This document shows, in pieces, positions 7,048 through 15,523 of a DNA stretch of 64,000 bases. Below the pieces are notes generated by a model, which saw only the letters and a list, made by a program, of their open reading frames with translations, was not told where the DNA came from and made no database searches. The stretch comes from Hyphomicrobiales bacterium (GTDB taxonomy: Bacteria; Pseudomonadota; Alphaproteobacteria; Rhizobiales; Rhizobiaceae). Every line of letters starts with the position of its first letter. The first letter of the stretch is position 1. The stretch is from the NCBI GenBank assembly GCA_900467745.1, contig UBQW01000010.1, positions 490,812 to 554,811 of the forward strand. Reading direction: 5' to 3'. Both the position numbers and the translations under genes were made by a program.

Positions 7048-8373
7048 ATGACACATCACTTCAGGAAATACATGCTGGCGGCGGCGTCCGTGATCGCGCT
7101 CGTCGGCGCGTCGCCGGCATTCGCCGCAACCGAGCTTACGGTGCAGCGCTTCTTCGGCGCCTGCGATGCCGATTGGGGCAAGAACACCGATGTCAGCAAG
7201 GCGGTCGGCGAGTGCGGCATCATCACCTCGCTGATCAATAAGTTCAACGCCGACAATCCCGATGTGCACGTTACAGTGACCACGGTCGAATGGCCGGGCT
7301 ATGACCAGCTGACCGCGCAGTTCGCCGCTGGCGATCCGCCCGATATCGTCACCATCCACCAGTCGGTTCTCGCGGATTACCAGAGCAAGGGCCTGATCAT
7401 GCCGCTCGACGACGTGCTGAAGTCCGTGGGCGTCGCACCGACCGATTTCACCGACGCCAGCCTCGGCGGCGTGACCAAGGACGGCAAGATTTACGGCCTG
7501 CCGATCGACAACTGGACCATGCTCTACCACATCAACATGGACCTCTTCAAAAAGGCTGAACTGGTCAACGCCGACGGCACGCCGAAGCTGCCGACCAGCC
7601 CGGAAGAGTTGCTCGCTCAGGCCAAGCAGTTCAAGGAAAAGACCGGCAAGCCTTACTTTGTTCAGAATCTCGCCAACGAGGTCGCACTCTACACGCGCAA
7701 CCTCTACACCTATCTCTTCCAGCAGGATTCCGCCTTCTTCGCGGATCCGAAGCAGGTGAAGATCAATACGCCCGAGGCCAAGAAGGTGCTCGAGATGTAC
7801 AAGGCGATCTACGACAATGGCGACACGGTCAAGGATCTCGACTACGCCGCCAGCATCAATGCCTTCCTCGCCGGCGAAGGCGGCGTGCATCTGAACGGCA
7901 CCTGGGTGATCGGCGATTACAACGCCTCATCCGAAACGGCAGGCACGGCGCTCAACAAGGGCGGCTACGCTGTCTACCCGTATCCGCAGCTCTTCGCCGG
8001 CAAGAAGGCGCAGTACGCGGATGGCCACAGCTGGGCCGTGTCTACCAAGGACCGTTCCGATGAGGAAAACGCCGCGATTGGCAAGTTCCTGAAGTTCTTC
8101 CACGACAATGATTTCGACTGGTCGCGCACCGGTCATCTGCCGGCGGTCAAGGCTGTTCTCGACTCCAAGGAGTTCAAGGCCCTGCCGCATCGCGACACGA
8201 TCGCCTCGATCGCAACGCTCGGCACCGCATTGCCCTCGACCGTCCAGCGTCAGTTCGCGATCCAGGACATCATCGGCCAGGAAATGAGCGCCGCAATCAC
8301 CGGTCAGAAGGATGTCGATGCAGCGCTTACCGACATGGAGTCGCGCATCAACGAGTTGCTTGCCAACATCTAA
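7048..8373 (+). CDS. Extracellular sugar-binding protein of the ABC importer
   Basis: A 441-residue periplasmic solute-binding protein of the family-1 sugar-binding group. The signal peptide MTHHFRKYMLAAASVIALVGASPAFA is cut before ATELTVQRFF. Typical features are GDPPDIVTIHQSVLADYQSKGLIMPLDD in the N-lobe, GKIYGLPIDNWTMLYHINMDLFKKA at the hinge, and NAFLAGEGGVHLNGTWVIGDY in the C-lobe. Aromatic residues (W, Y) around the hinge fit stacking on sugar rings. It is the last gene of the operon, with a strong ribosome site and a terminator right after it. The ligand is not determined by the sequence. Confidence 0.92.
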   Translation: MTHHFRKYMLAAASVIALVGASPAFAATELTVQRFFGACDADWGKNTDVSKAVGECGIITSLINKFNADNPDVHVTVTTVEWPGYDQLTAQFAAGDPPDIVTIHQSVLADYQSKGLIMPLDDVLKSVGVAPTDFTDASLGGVTKDGKIYGLPIDNWTMLYHINMDLFKKAELVNADGTPKLPTSPEELLAQAKQFKEKTGKPYFVQNLANEVALYTRNLYTYLFQQDSAFFADPKQVKINTPEAKKVLEMYKAIYDNGDTVKDLDYAASINAFLAGEGGVHLNGTWVIGDYNASSETAGTALNKGGYAVYPYPQLFAGKKAQYADGHSWAVSTKDRSDEENAAIGKFLKFFHDNDFDWSRTGHLPAVKAVLDSKEFKALPHRDTIASIATLGTALPSTVQRQFAIQDIIGQEMSAAITGQKDVDAALTDMESRINELLANI

Positions 8374-8402
8374 GGCTCACTCTCTCCCGAGCCGAAGAGC
8401 AG

Positions 8403-8442
8403 ATGCCCGCCGCAGGTCTCGCGGCGGGCATTTTCGTTTTTG
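8403..8442 (+). terminator. Rho-independent terminator of the sugar importer operon
   Basis: An 11-bp stem (ATGCCCGCCGC, loop AGGTCTC, GCGGCGGGCAT) is followed by TTTTCGTTTTTG. It separates the importer operon from the convergent HAD phosphatase gene. Confidence 0.9.
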
Positions 8443-8443
8443 T

Positions 8444-9112
8444 TTACTTGCCGAGGCCGATTTTGCCGTCCTCGTAGATCCGGACCTTAACGTCCTCGTA
8501 GGAATGAAGTGTCGGATGCGAGGTCTCGAGGTCGTGGTGCTGCGTCGCCGTGATGACCAGAACATCGGAGCCGGCGGCTTCGCCTGCCAGGATACCTGCC
8601 TGCACGTCTTCGAACACAAGGCATTCGCTCGGGCTGAAGCCCAGACGCTCGGCGCCTAGGATGTAGCATTGCGGATTGGGCTTGCCGATCTCCACATCTT
8701 CAGCGGTCACGATGAATTTCGGGATCGGTAGACCGGCGGCTTCCAGGCGCTTATGCGCAAGCCGAAGCGGCGACGAGGTCACGATTGCCCAGCGATCAAC
8801 CGGCAGCGCGGCCAGGAACGCGGCGGCGCCAGGCAGCGCAAAAACGCCTTCGACATCGTTGATCTCGGCTTCGGTGATGGCGGCTGCTTCCGCGACCGGA
8901 TCGACGCCCGGCAGGTTCAGCTTCGCGATGGTGTCGACGCCGCGCGCGCCGTGCATGGTCGGAAGGAACGCTTCGACATCAAGTCCCTGCCGTGCGGCCC
9001 ATGCGCCCCAGATACGCTCGGCGGCGAGTAGGGAGCTCAGGATCGTGCCGTCCATGTCGAAAAGGAAGGCGGAGTAGGGGCGGTCGAAGCAGGAAGGCGT
9101 GGTATCCGACAA
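8444..9112 (-). CDS. HAD-superfamily sugar-phosphatase-like hydrolase
   Basis: A 222-residue cytoplasmic HAD subfamily IA protein. Motif I is FLFDMDGTIL (nucleophile Asp19, acid/base Asp21), motif II is AIVTSSP, the motif III lysine is in EIGKPNPQCY, and motif IV is CLVFEDVQAGILAG. A helical cap lies between motifs I and II, as in sugar phosphatases and beta-phosphoglucomutases. The TTG at 9112 is chosen because homology should begin shortly before the first motif and GAGAAAG lies eight bases upstream. A longer frame from another TTG at 9235 has no ribosome site. It may remove phosphate from a sugar phosphate arising from the neighbouring sugar uptake. The exact substrate is unknown. Confidence 0.85.
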   Translation of the reverse strand: MSDTTPSCFDRPYSAFLFDMDGTILSSLLAAERIWGAWAARQGLDVEAFLPTMHGARGVDTIAKLNLPGVDPVAEAAAITEAEINDVEGVFALPGAAAFLAALPVDRWAIVTSSPLRLAHKRLEAAGLPIPKFIVTAEDVEIGKPNPQCYILGAERLGFSPSECLVFEDVQAGILAGEAAGSDVLVITATQHHDLETSHPTLHSYEDVKVRIYEDGKIGLGK

Positions 9113-9241
9113 TGGACGAGCTTTCTCATCTGTGACGGACAAACGCGCTCGCCCGTCTTCGTTTTCTTGCCAGCGGGGATACCCGATCCGCCCTGACATT
9201 GAAACCGCCCGGAAAGAGAAAACCTGCCACCGCAAGCCTGA

Positions 9242-9409
9242 TCAGTGGAGATCAAGGCTGAGCTGCTGGCCTTTGATCTTGGGCAGCGGCAGGCCGATTT
9301 CGATCTTGCCGAAAACGCGGCGTCTTCGTTCGGCGTCACGCTCTCGCTCTGCTCGCGACGCGGCCACGACCGCCAATGCGTTTGCTATGACTTCCTCAGT
9401 TCTGGTCAT
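9242..9409 (-). CDS. 55-residue protein, probable SOS-regulated gene
   Basis: A small frame beginning MTRTEEVIANALAVVAASRA, then a highly charged helix rich in Arg/Glu/Asp, and ending KIEIGLPLPKIKGQQLSLDL-H. The ATG at 9409 has GAGGTAAGCGT upstream, a good ribosome site. A perfect alphaproteobacterial LexA box (GTTC-N7-GTTC) lies 18 bases before the start. No signal peptide or membrane segment is present. I do not recognise the family. It precedes the HAD gene in the same direction with a 129-base gap. The charged helix could bind nucleic acid or a protein partner, which is only a guess. Confidence 0.65.
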   Translation of the reverse strand: MTRTEEVIANALAVVAASRAERERDAERRRRVFGKIEIGLPLPKIKGQQLSLDLH

Positions 9410-9427
9410 ACGCTTACCTCGCTATTT

Positions 9428-9442
9428 GTTCTTGTTATGTTC
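9428..9442. promoter_or_regulatory. LexA box candidate (GTTC-N7-GTTC)
   Basis: GTTC-TTGTTAT-GTTC is an exact match to the direct-repeat LexA operator known in alphaproteobacteria such as Rhodobacter and Sinorhizobium. It is placed 18 bases upstream of the small gene at 9242-9409, where a bound repressor would block transcription. Confidence 0.7.
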
Positions 9443-9537
9443 TATTTTTAGAAGAACGTCAAGAGCGACAAGCTAGAGTACGCTTTGCGGGGGGGTGACT
9501 GCGGACACGTCACGCGGATCACGGGGATTTACAAGGC

Positions 9538-11907
9538 TTATTGTTTGCCTTCGGGATGCGTCGCATCCTTCAGATCCGCGAGGCCACGGTATCCATCCTT
9601 GCTGCCGACCGCTGCGGCGGCATTGAAGATGCGCTCGGCGTCTCCGTACATCTGCAGGTTCATGTAGCTGTAGCCCCGCAGCACCATCAGATCGATGCGC
9701 TCCTGCTGCAACTGCGCGCGTTGGTCCAGATAGACAAGAGCTTCGCGGTAGCGCTTCGCGGTGAAGGCGGCCAGCGCGCGATCGGCGAGGATGGAAACCT
9801 GCAGTTCAGCTGCTCGCTGGCGGGTCTGCGGCGCTTTGGTTGCCGCGACCGCGGCATTGTTGGAAAGCCCGGCGCGCAGATAGGCCAAGCTCTGGCCATA
9901 GGCAGCGTCCTCGCGGACCTTGCGGGTGGGGCTGGCGAGTGCCGCCTCGAAGGCCTCGACGGCTTCCATCGGGCGGTTCAGGTCCATCAGGCACCAGCCG
10001 CGGTTCAGCGCGCTTTGTGGATCGAGCAGGCGGGCATCGACGGTCGTCGAGCATCCGCGAGCTTGACGCGCCCCCCGCGTGGCAGGGGCGGTTCGCGACG
10101 CCTGCTGTATCGGCTCTGCCTGTCGCGGTATCGAGCGTTGGGCCGGCGTGGCTGCAGCAACCACGGGAGCGGGCGCGGCGATTACTTGCGGCTGGTAGGT
10201 CTGCGTCTGCGGCGCCTGAACCTGTTGCGGCTGGACCTGCTGAAGCTGCGGAGCCTGACCGGGTCCGGGAAGCGGCGCGCGCACTTGCGGCGTCAGCGCT
10301 GAAGTCTCGCCAAGCTGTGCGATGCGCGTCGAGCGCCCAGCCCACAGGCGCTGCACTTCCGCGACGCCGCCGTGGTCATTCAATTGCTCGCGGGTGATTA
10401 CCAGGCCGTAGGCAGACGGTTCGTCATCCGGTTTCCAGCGCAGCGCCGTTTCAAACCAGCGCGCAGCCGTCTGCGGCTGATTGAGCGAGCGTGCGTACCA
10501 GCCGAATTGTTGCGCTGTCGGCACATATTTCTGCGCGATGATCTCGGTCGCGATACGGCTCAGCACCTCCTCGGGAATATTCGCCGGCGGCTGCAGCGCC
10601 ATGAGGTTGGCGGTGGCGGCGAGATAGGTTGCGGTTGCGTCCTTGGAATCGCCGCGCCACTTGTGCATGACGTCTTCGGCTTCCTGTTCCTTCTTTTCCG
10701 CGATCAGAGCCAGTGCCAAGCCCTGCGAAGCGCTGGCGGAATCTTCCTTTGCGCGTGCGGCGCGGAACCACTTTTCCGCGTCTGCATAGTTCTCGCGGCG
10801 CAGGTGATACCAGCCGAGCAGGAGATTGTCGGAAGCCAGCCCCTGCGTCTCGGCCAACCGCTGCACCAGGGTTAGGTAATCTGGAGAGACCGCGAGGTCG
10901 GGATTGGCGTTGCCGGCGGCGACGAAATTGCGCGCGAGGTCGTCGCGAATGCTGTCGAACTCCCGACCGCCGTTTCCATCCGGACGCTCGAGGCCAAGCA
11001 GGACCTGCATCGGCGCGTAGGGCAACAAGCCGGACGCCTTTTGCATGGTCGCCAGACGCTCCTGCGGGTTGGTGCAGGTCTTCAGAATGTAGGTATAAGC
11101 ATCTTGCGCCCGCTGCGTACGGTCCGTGCGGGCGAAGGCTTCTGCCACGCGCCACAGCACGTCGATATCGGCGCAGGTGAGCAGGCTTGGCGTCGCCGCG
11201 CCGATCTGCACAACGGTCGCATATTGTTTCAGATCAGAGGCGTTCACCAGGCGTGCACGCGCTTCCGCGACGTCCAGCCGGTCAAGGAGGTCGGCTGGTG
11301 GCTGCCAGCCGGCTTCAGCGCCCTGTCGGTCGGCGATCGACTTGCGAAGCTCGGCGTAGCGGCCCTCGGAATAGAGCTGCCACATCGCCTCAAGCTGCTT
11401 GTCGCCGCTCTGGGGAACGGCGAGCGGATCCGCCGGCGGAACCCAGTTCGGATAGAGCGCCTGAAGTCGCGATATCTCGGCCTGTAGTCTCGCTTTGTCG
11501 CCACGGCTCGCGAAATAGCGAAGCGCGCTCTCGTCGACCTTTGGCGCCGCAGGCTGCGGGTTTGTCGGCGCGGCTGCCGGTCTCTGCGCTGCCGGCTGTT
11601 GTGGCTGCGGCTGTGCTTGGGCGACGGCGTCTGGCTGCGGGGCGGCGAGTTCGCCTTGCGGCTGTGCGTTGATTGGGGCTTGCGCGCCTGCCGTTGCCTG
11701 TATCTGCTCGGCGATCGACTGCATGTCAGCCGGCTGCTTGGGTGGGCTGTCAGGCCCACTGATCCGCCCCATCAGCATTAGTTGGGGTGCTGCGGGCTGG
11801 TCGAGGCCGAGCATATCCTGAATGGCAGCGCGATCCTTCAGGGCGGTGACAAGACCTGCCACCACCACTGCGACCGACACTGCGACAAGCGAGGATTTCA
11901 AAGGCAC
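9538..11907 (-). CDS. Tetratricopeptide-repeat protein of the cellulose operon (BcsK-like)
   Basis: A 789-residue protein with one N-terminal membrane segment (SSLVAVSVAVVVAGLVTALK), then a Pro/Gln/Ala-rich linker to about residue 130, a long helical-repeat region to about 530, a second Pro/Gln-rich linker, and a final TPR block with ALNRGWCLMDLNRPMEAVEAFEAAL. It starts with GTG behind GGAGAAA and overlaps the end of bcsZ by 10 bases. In enterobacteria the TPR part is fused to the BcsC outer-membrane barrel; here no barrel is present. Its position and composition match the protein I remember being called BcsK in type III cellulose operons. A scaffold for the synthase or for peptidoglycan contact is plausible; the role is unproven. 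Confidence 0.75.
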   Translation of the reverse strand: MPLKSSLVAVSVAVVVAGLVTALKDRAAIQDMLGLDQPAAPQLMLMGRISGPDSPPKQPADMQSIAEQIQATAGAQAPINAQPQGELAAPQPDAVAQAQPQPQQPAAQRPAAAPTNPQPAAPKVDESALRYFASRGDKARLQAEISRLQALYPNWVPPADPLAVPQSGDKQLEAMWQLYSEGRYAELRKSIADRQGAEAGWQPPADLLDRLDVAEARARLVNASDLKQYATVVQIGAATPSLLTCADIDVLWRVAEAFARTDRTQRAQDAYTYILKTCTNPQERLATMQKASGLLPYAPMQVLLGLERPDGNGGREFDSIRDDLARNFVAAGNANPDLAVSPDYLTLVQRLAETQGLASDNLLLGWYHLRRENYADAEKWFRAARAKEDSASASQGLALALIAEKKEQEAEDVMHKWRGDSKDATATYLAATANLMALQPPANIPEEVLSRIATEIIAQKYVPTAQQFGWYARSLNQPQTAARWFETALRWKPDDEPSAYGLVITREQLNDHGGVAEVQRLWAGRSTRIAQLGETSALTPQVRAPLPGPGQAPQLQQVQPQQVQAPQTQTYQPQVIAAPAPVVAAATPAQRSIPRQAEPIQQASRTAPATRGARQARGCSTTVDARLLDPQSALNRGWCLMDLNRPMEAVEAFEAALASPTRKVREDAAYGQSLAYLRAGLSNNAAVAATKAPQTRQRAAELQVSILADRALAAFTAKRYREALVYLDQRAQLQQERIDLMVLRGYSYMNLQMYGDAERIFNAAAAVGSKDGYRGLADLKDATHPEGKQ

Positions 11908-12950
11908 TCTGGATGTTTCTCCGCGACGAAGGCCAACCCCAGGAGTTGAAGGGTTGATGGATAGTAGAGCGATGGCGCGAACTGCCGGGACGACGCGGGC
12001 AGCTTCGTTCCTTGTGCTACACAGGCCACAACATCGTTAACAATTCGATAACCAGCGTCATCAAGTGATTGTTTCGGCTGGCCGTCTTTCAAGTTGATCG
12101 TTGCCGGCGCACCATTGCCGGCGGTCATTCCCGAGGACAATCGTAAGAGCAGTTCCTTGTCCGAAACTCCCGCCCGGGCGAGGTAGAGAGGAATACGTAT
12201 GGCGTTGTAGCCGAACTCCACATCGAAACCCTCGGCCGGCTGCGGCTGCCGGTGAAGGCTCACCCAATCGGACGGAAGCTTGCGTGGTCCGAATTGCATG
12301 GAGCGCAGCAAAGTCAAACCGTCCTCGGTCAGCGAACCCCACGCATCGGATGGAGCAAGCAAGGCCATGACGGGAATGGCTTCGTAGATCCAGTAGGAGG
12401 GGTTGACGACCGGGCCATCCTTGCGATCGGGAACGGTGAAGCCCTCGACCCCAGGGAGCAGGATTGTTCGCCCCCCCGATTTTACGACAGCATGGGCCAG
12501 AAGCGCGTTCGCGATCTTGGCGGCAGCCTCCAGATAATCGTTGTTCTTCCAGGCGGATCCCGCCAGCGCCAGGGCATAGGCTATCAGCATGTCGCCATCG
12601 GATGCATTGTTGGCATCGGTCACATGCGGCTTGGCCGATGGGTCCCACTTCCAGACCGCGAGGCCGTCGTCGCGCAGCAGTAGTTCTGTCCGGGTAAAGT
12701 ACCAGATCTGCTCGAAATCGGCCTGGTCGTTTGCTAGGTAGGCGAGCCACATGCCGTAGCCCTGGCCCTCGCTATGGCTGATATTGCCGTTGGCATTGTC
12801 GATGATGCGGCCGGTGGGGTCGAGGAACTTTGCCTTGTAGGCACTCCACGACGCTGCATCGATCTTCGCCGTCTGCGCGGATGCGGGCTGCTGCAAGCCA
12901 AGCAGCGATGCGACCGCGACCGCCACCATTATGGTCAGCCACCCCCTCAT
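11898..12950 (-). CDS. bcsZ: Cellulose-operon endoglucanase, GH8
   Basis: A 350-residue secreted beta-1,4-glucanase (CelC/BcsZ). The signal peptide runs to SASA-like QPASAQ near residue 26. The GH8 acid is Glu61 in NISHSEGQGYGMWLA, and the family signature ASDGDMLIAYALALAGSAW carries the catalytic Asp118. The enzyme trims cellulose during export, and in Rhizobium leguminosarum CelC2 of this type is known to be needed for root-hair infection. The gene overlaps bcsB upstream by ATGA and the TPR gene downstream by 10 bases, so all are translationally coupled. Confidence 0.93.
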   Translation of the reverse strand: MRGWLTIMVAVAVASLLGLQQPASAQTAKIDAASWSAYKAKFLDPTGRIIDNANGNISHSEGQGYGMWLAYLANDQADFEQIWYFTRTELLLRDDGLAVWKWDPSAKPHVTDANNASDGDMLIAYALALAGSAWKNNDYLEAAAKIANALLAHAVVKSGGRTILLPGVEGFTVPDRKDGPVVNPSYWIYEAIPVMALLAPSDAWGSLTEDGLTLLRSMQFGPRKLPSDWVSLHRQPQPAEGFDVEFGYNAIRIPLYLARAGVSDKELLLRLSSGMTAGNGAPATINLKDGQPKQSLDDAGYRIVNDVVACVAQGTKLPASSRQFAPSLYYPSTLQLLGLAFVAEKHPECL

Positions 12951-15523
12951 TCGCGACGGCCCAGTCGGCCAAGCATGCCGGCTGTGGCGACGCCGATCAG
13001 CAGCGACAACACGACGAGCAGCACCGCGTAGGACAGGACGTTGGTCGAGAGCCAGTTCGCCGCGATCAGGCGATAGTTGGCGAAGGTCCAGGTCTCCGTC
13101 GCGATGAAATCGAAACGGCTGACCGGGACAGTATCGATCTTGCCGGTCACGGCCGAATAGGTTGTTACGTGCCCCTCGATCTCGGGCCAGTTCAGCTGTG
13201 ACGTCATGGCATCAGCACCTTCCCTGAGATCTTTGGCGGATGGCGCGGTCACGATCGTCCAGGTCCCGTTGCCCGCCGTATTCGCGCCTTGCGCGATCAG
13301 GAAGCTGTTCGTGTTGGAGGGCGTAAACACCTGCTCGGCGCCGGGAATGAACTGCAGCGTGCTCAGCGAAATATCGAAGTTGCGACGCAGCCATTCCTGG
13401 AACGAGGTAATCTGTCCCTGCCAGACGCCGCCGCTCACCTTGGAGCGCCATTCGTCGAACATTACGTTGGTCTCGCTCGGCGTCGTCTGCGTCGCGGCTA
13501 GCGGCCGCCATGTTGCCTGGCTGGTCGTCGCGATGTTGAGCTGCGAAAGCACCGCCTGAGGCATCTGCGAAATGGAGCCGACGAACATGGCGTCGCGTTC
13601 GCCGATCGCACCCGGCGAGGCGGCGGGTTCGACGTCGATCGGCCGACCTGCCATCAAGGCCATCTGGCCGAGCACCGTTGCCGTGGCGGAGAGCGTATCG
13701 GGGTCCACGCGGTCGATAAAGAGCGGTGTCGGAGATGCAGCGCGGCTGTAGGGGTAACCCGTTCCGGCGAGTGCCGCCAAATTGGGGCGTTGGCCGACCC
13801 GGGCGAAGTCGGGCATGTGAAACTCGCTGGTGTCGAAAAGCGCAAAGCGTGGTCCCGCGCCGGCAGCCGTGCCCGGCACGCACACATTGTCCTCATCCGT
13901 CTGCAGGATTGTCTCGATCGATACCGAGTTCAAGCCGGGCTTGAAGTGTCGCATCGTCACGCGGATTGGCAGGTGTCGATAGATGCCGCCGCCCTTGGTG
14001 GTGATTGGTAGGGTCGAGGCAATGTTGCCGTTGACGTAGACGTCGATATGGCTGCCCGGCAGCACATTCTGAGTATAGGCGGCGTCGAGCAGCACCGTCG
14101 CCTCGCCATAGGCGTTGGCGTAGAAGTCGGCCGGTACGGCGATGTTGAAGGTCGTACGGAAGCGCCGTCCTGAGAACTCGGTCGATTTTACACCCAACTG
14201 GGAGAAAGAAATCGTCTTGTCGGCGAAAATCAGTGGCGCATCGGGCGCGGTCCAGCGCTGCGTGGCGAGCGCGTCGCGACGTACGGTGACGGCGCGGTCA
14301 GTTGTCGAGACGATCGTTTCTATTGCCGTGGCGATCGCCGGCCAGGATGGTCCGGTAATCAAGAGCACAGTCTGGCCAGACCGTGGATCAGTTGCAAAGG
14401 TTGCAAGAGGAGCAGTCTGCGCGGCGACGGGAACGGCAAACAGTGGCTGCAATTCGCTGGGCGTGCCGACCACGACCGTCATCCGGCCAGGAGACGAGGC
14501 GGGCAGGGAGCCGCTTGTAAACGACATAGTCTGGTTCGGCATGCCGCTGAGGACCGACAGACCCTGCACGAGCCTCAGAAGTGGTTTTGTTGTTCCCGGC
14601 TGCTCGAGCGCGGGAACGACGAAGTTGAACGCGGTTTGGCCGGCGCCGTCGACGCCGATCGCGCGGATTGCATCGGTGCTCGAGAATTTTGCGGCCTCTT
14701 CGCCGACAAAGCTCAAATAGGTCTGCGATGGGTCGATGTCCGACCAGAGCTCATACGTCGATTGCACGCTGCAATCGGTACGATGGCGCTGCTTCGCCTC
14801 GATCGTCAACAGGTTGGCACCGGGCTGCAGCAGGCGCGGCGGGATGCTCAAAGATACGGTCGAAGCTCCATCGGGCGAGCCGACGGGTTGCTCTCCAATC
14901 ACCCTGTTGTTGATCAGTATCGTGAATTGCGAGCTCTCGGGCGCGACGACGATGGCATTCTGGTAGGTGAAGTTGAAGGTCGCCTGCGCCGCGGCCTGCT
15001 CCGGTGTCAGGTAGACAGACCACGACTTGCGGTCATATTCGCCGTCCAGCCCAAGCTTTGAGAAGGGCACCACATAGCGGCGCGATGTGCCGGGAGGCAG
15101 GGGAGCGGACGCCGTTTCGGTTACCGGTTTCTGCGGCGGCTGTGCTGCTGGTGTCGCAGCCTGCCCTGCTGGTGGCGGCGGCGGTGCTGATCTTGGCTGC
15201 GTGGCAGGTGCATCCGTCTGCGCTGGCGGCGATGCCGGCTGTTGCGCCGTCGGTGTCGCGGGAGTGACGGCGAAAGGCTGCAGAGGCGTAACGGCTGCCG
15301 GTGGGGCGGCGGGTGCGGGTGTCGCGGGCGGCTGCGTTGCGACCGTCGGCGCCGGCGTTGTTGTTGGAGCGGAAGCGGGAGGCGTCGCCGGAATCGTCAA
15401 GCGTGGCACCGCTGGCGTTGCCTCGGGCGGACGTTCGCCAGTCATGTCGAAGGGCGTTGTCTGCGCATAGGCGAGAGCAGTGGCGGCAAACAGGAAACCG
15501 AGGGATGTGGCGATCTTCCGCAT
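12947..15523 (-). CDS. bcsB: Cellulose synthase periplasmic subunit BcsB
   Basis: An 858-residue periplasmic partner of BcsA, anchored by one C-terminal membrane helix (YAVLLVVLSLLIGVATAGMLGRLG). A signal peptide (MRKIATSLGFLFAATALAYAQ) is followed by about 120 residues of Pro/Ala/Thr-rich sequence before the conserved part begins with RRYVVPFSKLGLDGEY. Typical BcsB elements follow, including FNFTYQNAIVVAPESSQFTILINNRVIGE and a paired carbohydrate-binding/flavodoxin-like arrangement. The Pro-rich insert is longer than I recall for enterobacterial BcsB. It begins on the last base of bcsA. Confidence 0.92.
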   Translation of the reverse strand: MRKIATSLGFLFAATALAYAQTTPFDMTGERPPEATPAVPRLTIPATPPASAPTTTPAPTVATQPPATPAPAAPPAAVTPLQPFAVTPATPTAQQPASPPAQTDAPATQPRSAPPPPPAGQAATPAAQPPQKPVTETASAPLPPGTSRRYVVPFSKLGLDGEYDRKSWSVYLTPEQAAAQATFNFTYQNAIVVAPESSQFTILINNRVIGEQPVGSPDGASTVSLSIPPRLLQPGANLLTIEAKQRHRTDCSVQSTYELWSDIDPSQTYLSFVGEEAAKFSSTDAIRAIGVDGAGQTAFNFVVPALEQPGTTKPLLRLVQGLSVLSGMPNQTMSFTSGSLPASSPGRMTVVVGTPSELQPLFAVPVAAQTAPLATFATDPRSGQTVLLITGPSWPAIATAIETIVSTTDRAVTVRRDALATQRWTAPDAPLIFADKTISFSQLGVKSTEFSGRRFRTTFNIAVPADFYANAYGEATVLLDAAYTQNVLPGSHIDVYVNGNIASTLPITTKGGGIYRHLPIRVTMRHFKPGLNSVSIETILQTDEDNVCVPGTAAGAGPRFALFDTSEFHMPDFARVGQRPNLAALAGTGYPYSRAASPTPLFIDRVDPDTLSATATVLGQMALMAGRPIDVEPAASPGAIGERDAMFVGSISQMPQAVLSQLNIATTSQATWRPLAATQTTPSETNVMFDEWRSKVSGGVWQGQITSFQEWLRRNFDISLSTLQFIPGAEQVFTPSNTNSFLIAQGANTAGNGTWTIVTAPSAKDLREGADAMTSQLNWPEIEGHVTTYSAVTGKIDTVPVSRFDFIATETWTFANYRLIAANWLSTNVLSYAVLLVVLSLLIGVATAGMLGRLGRRE

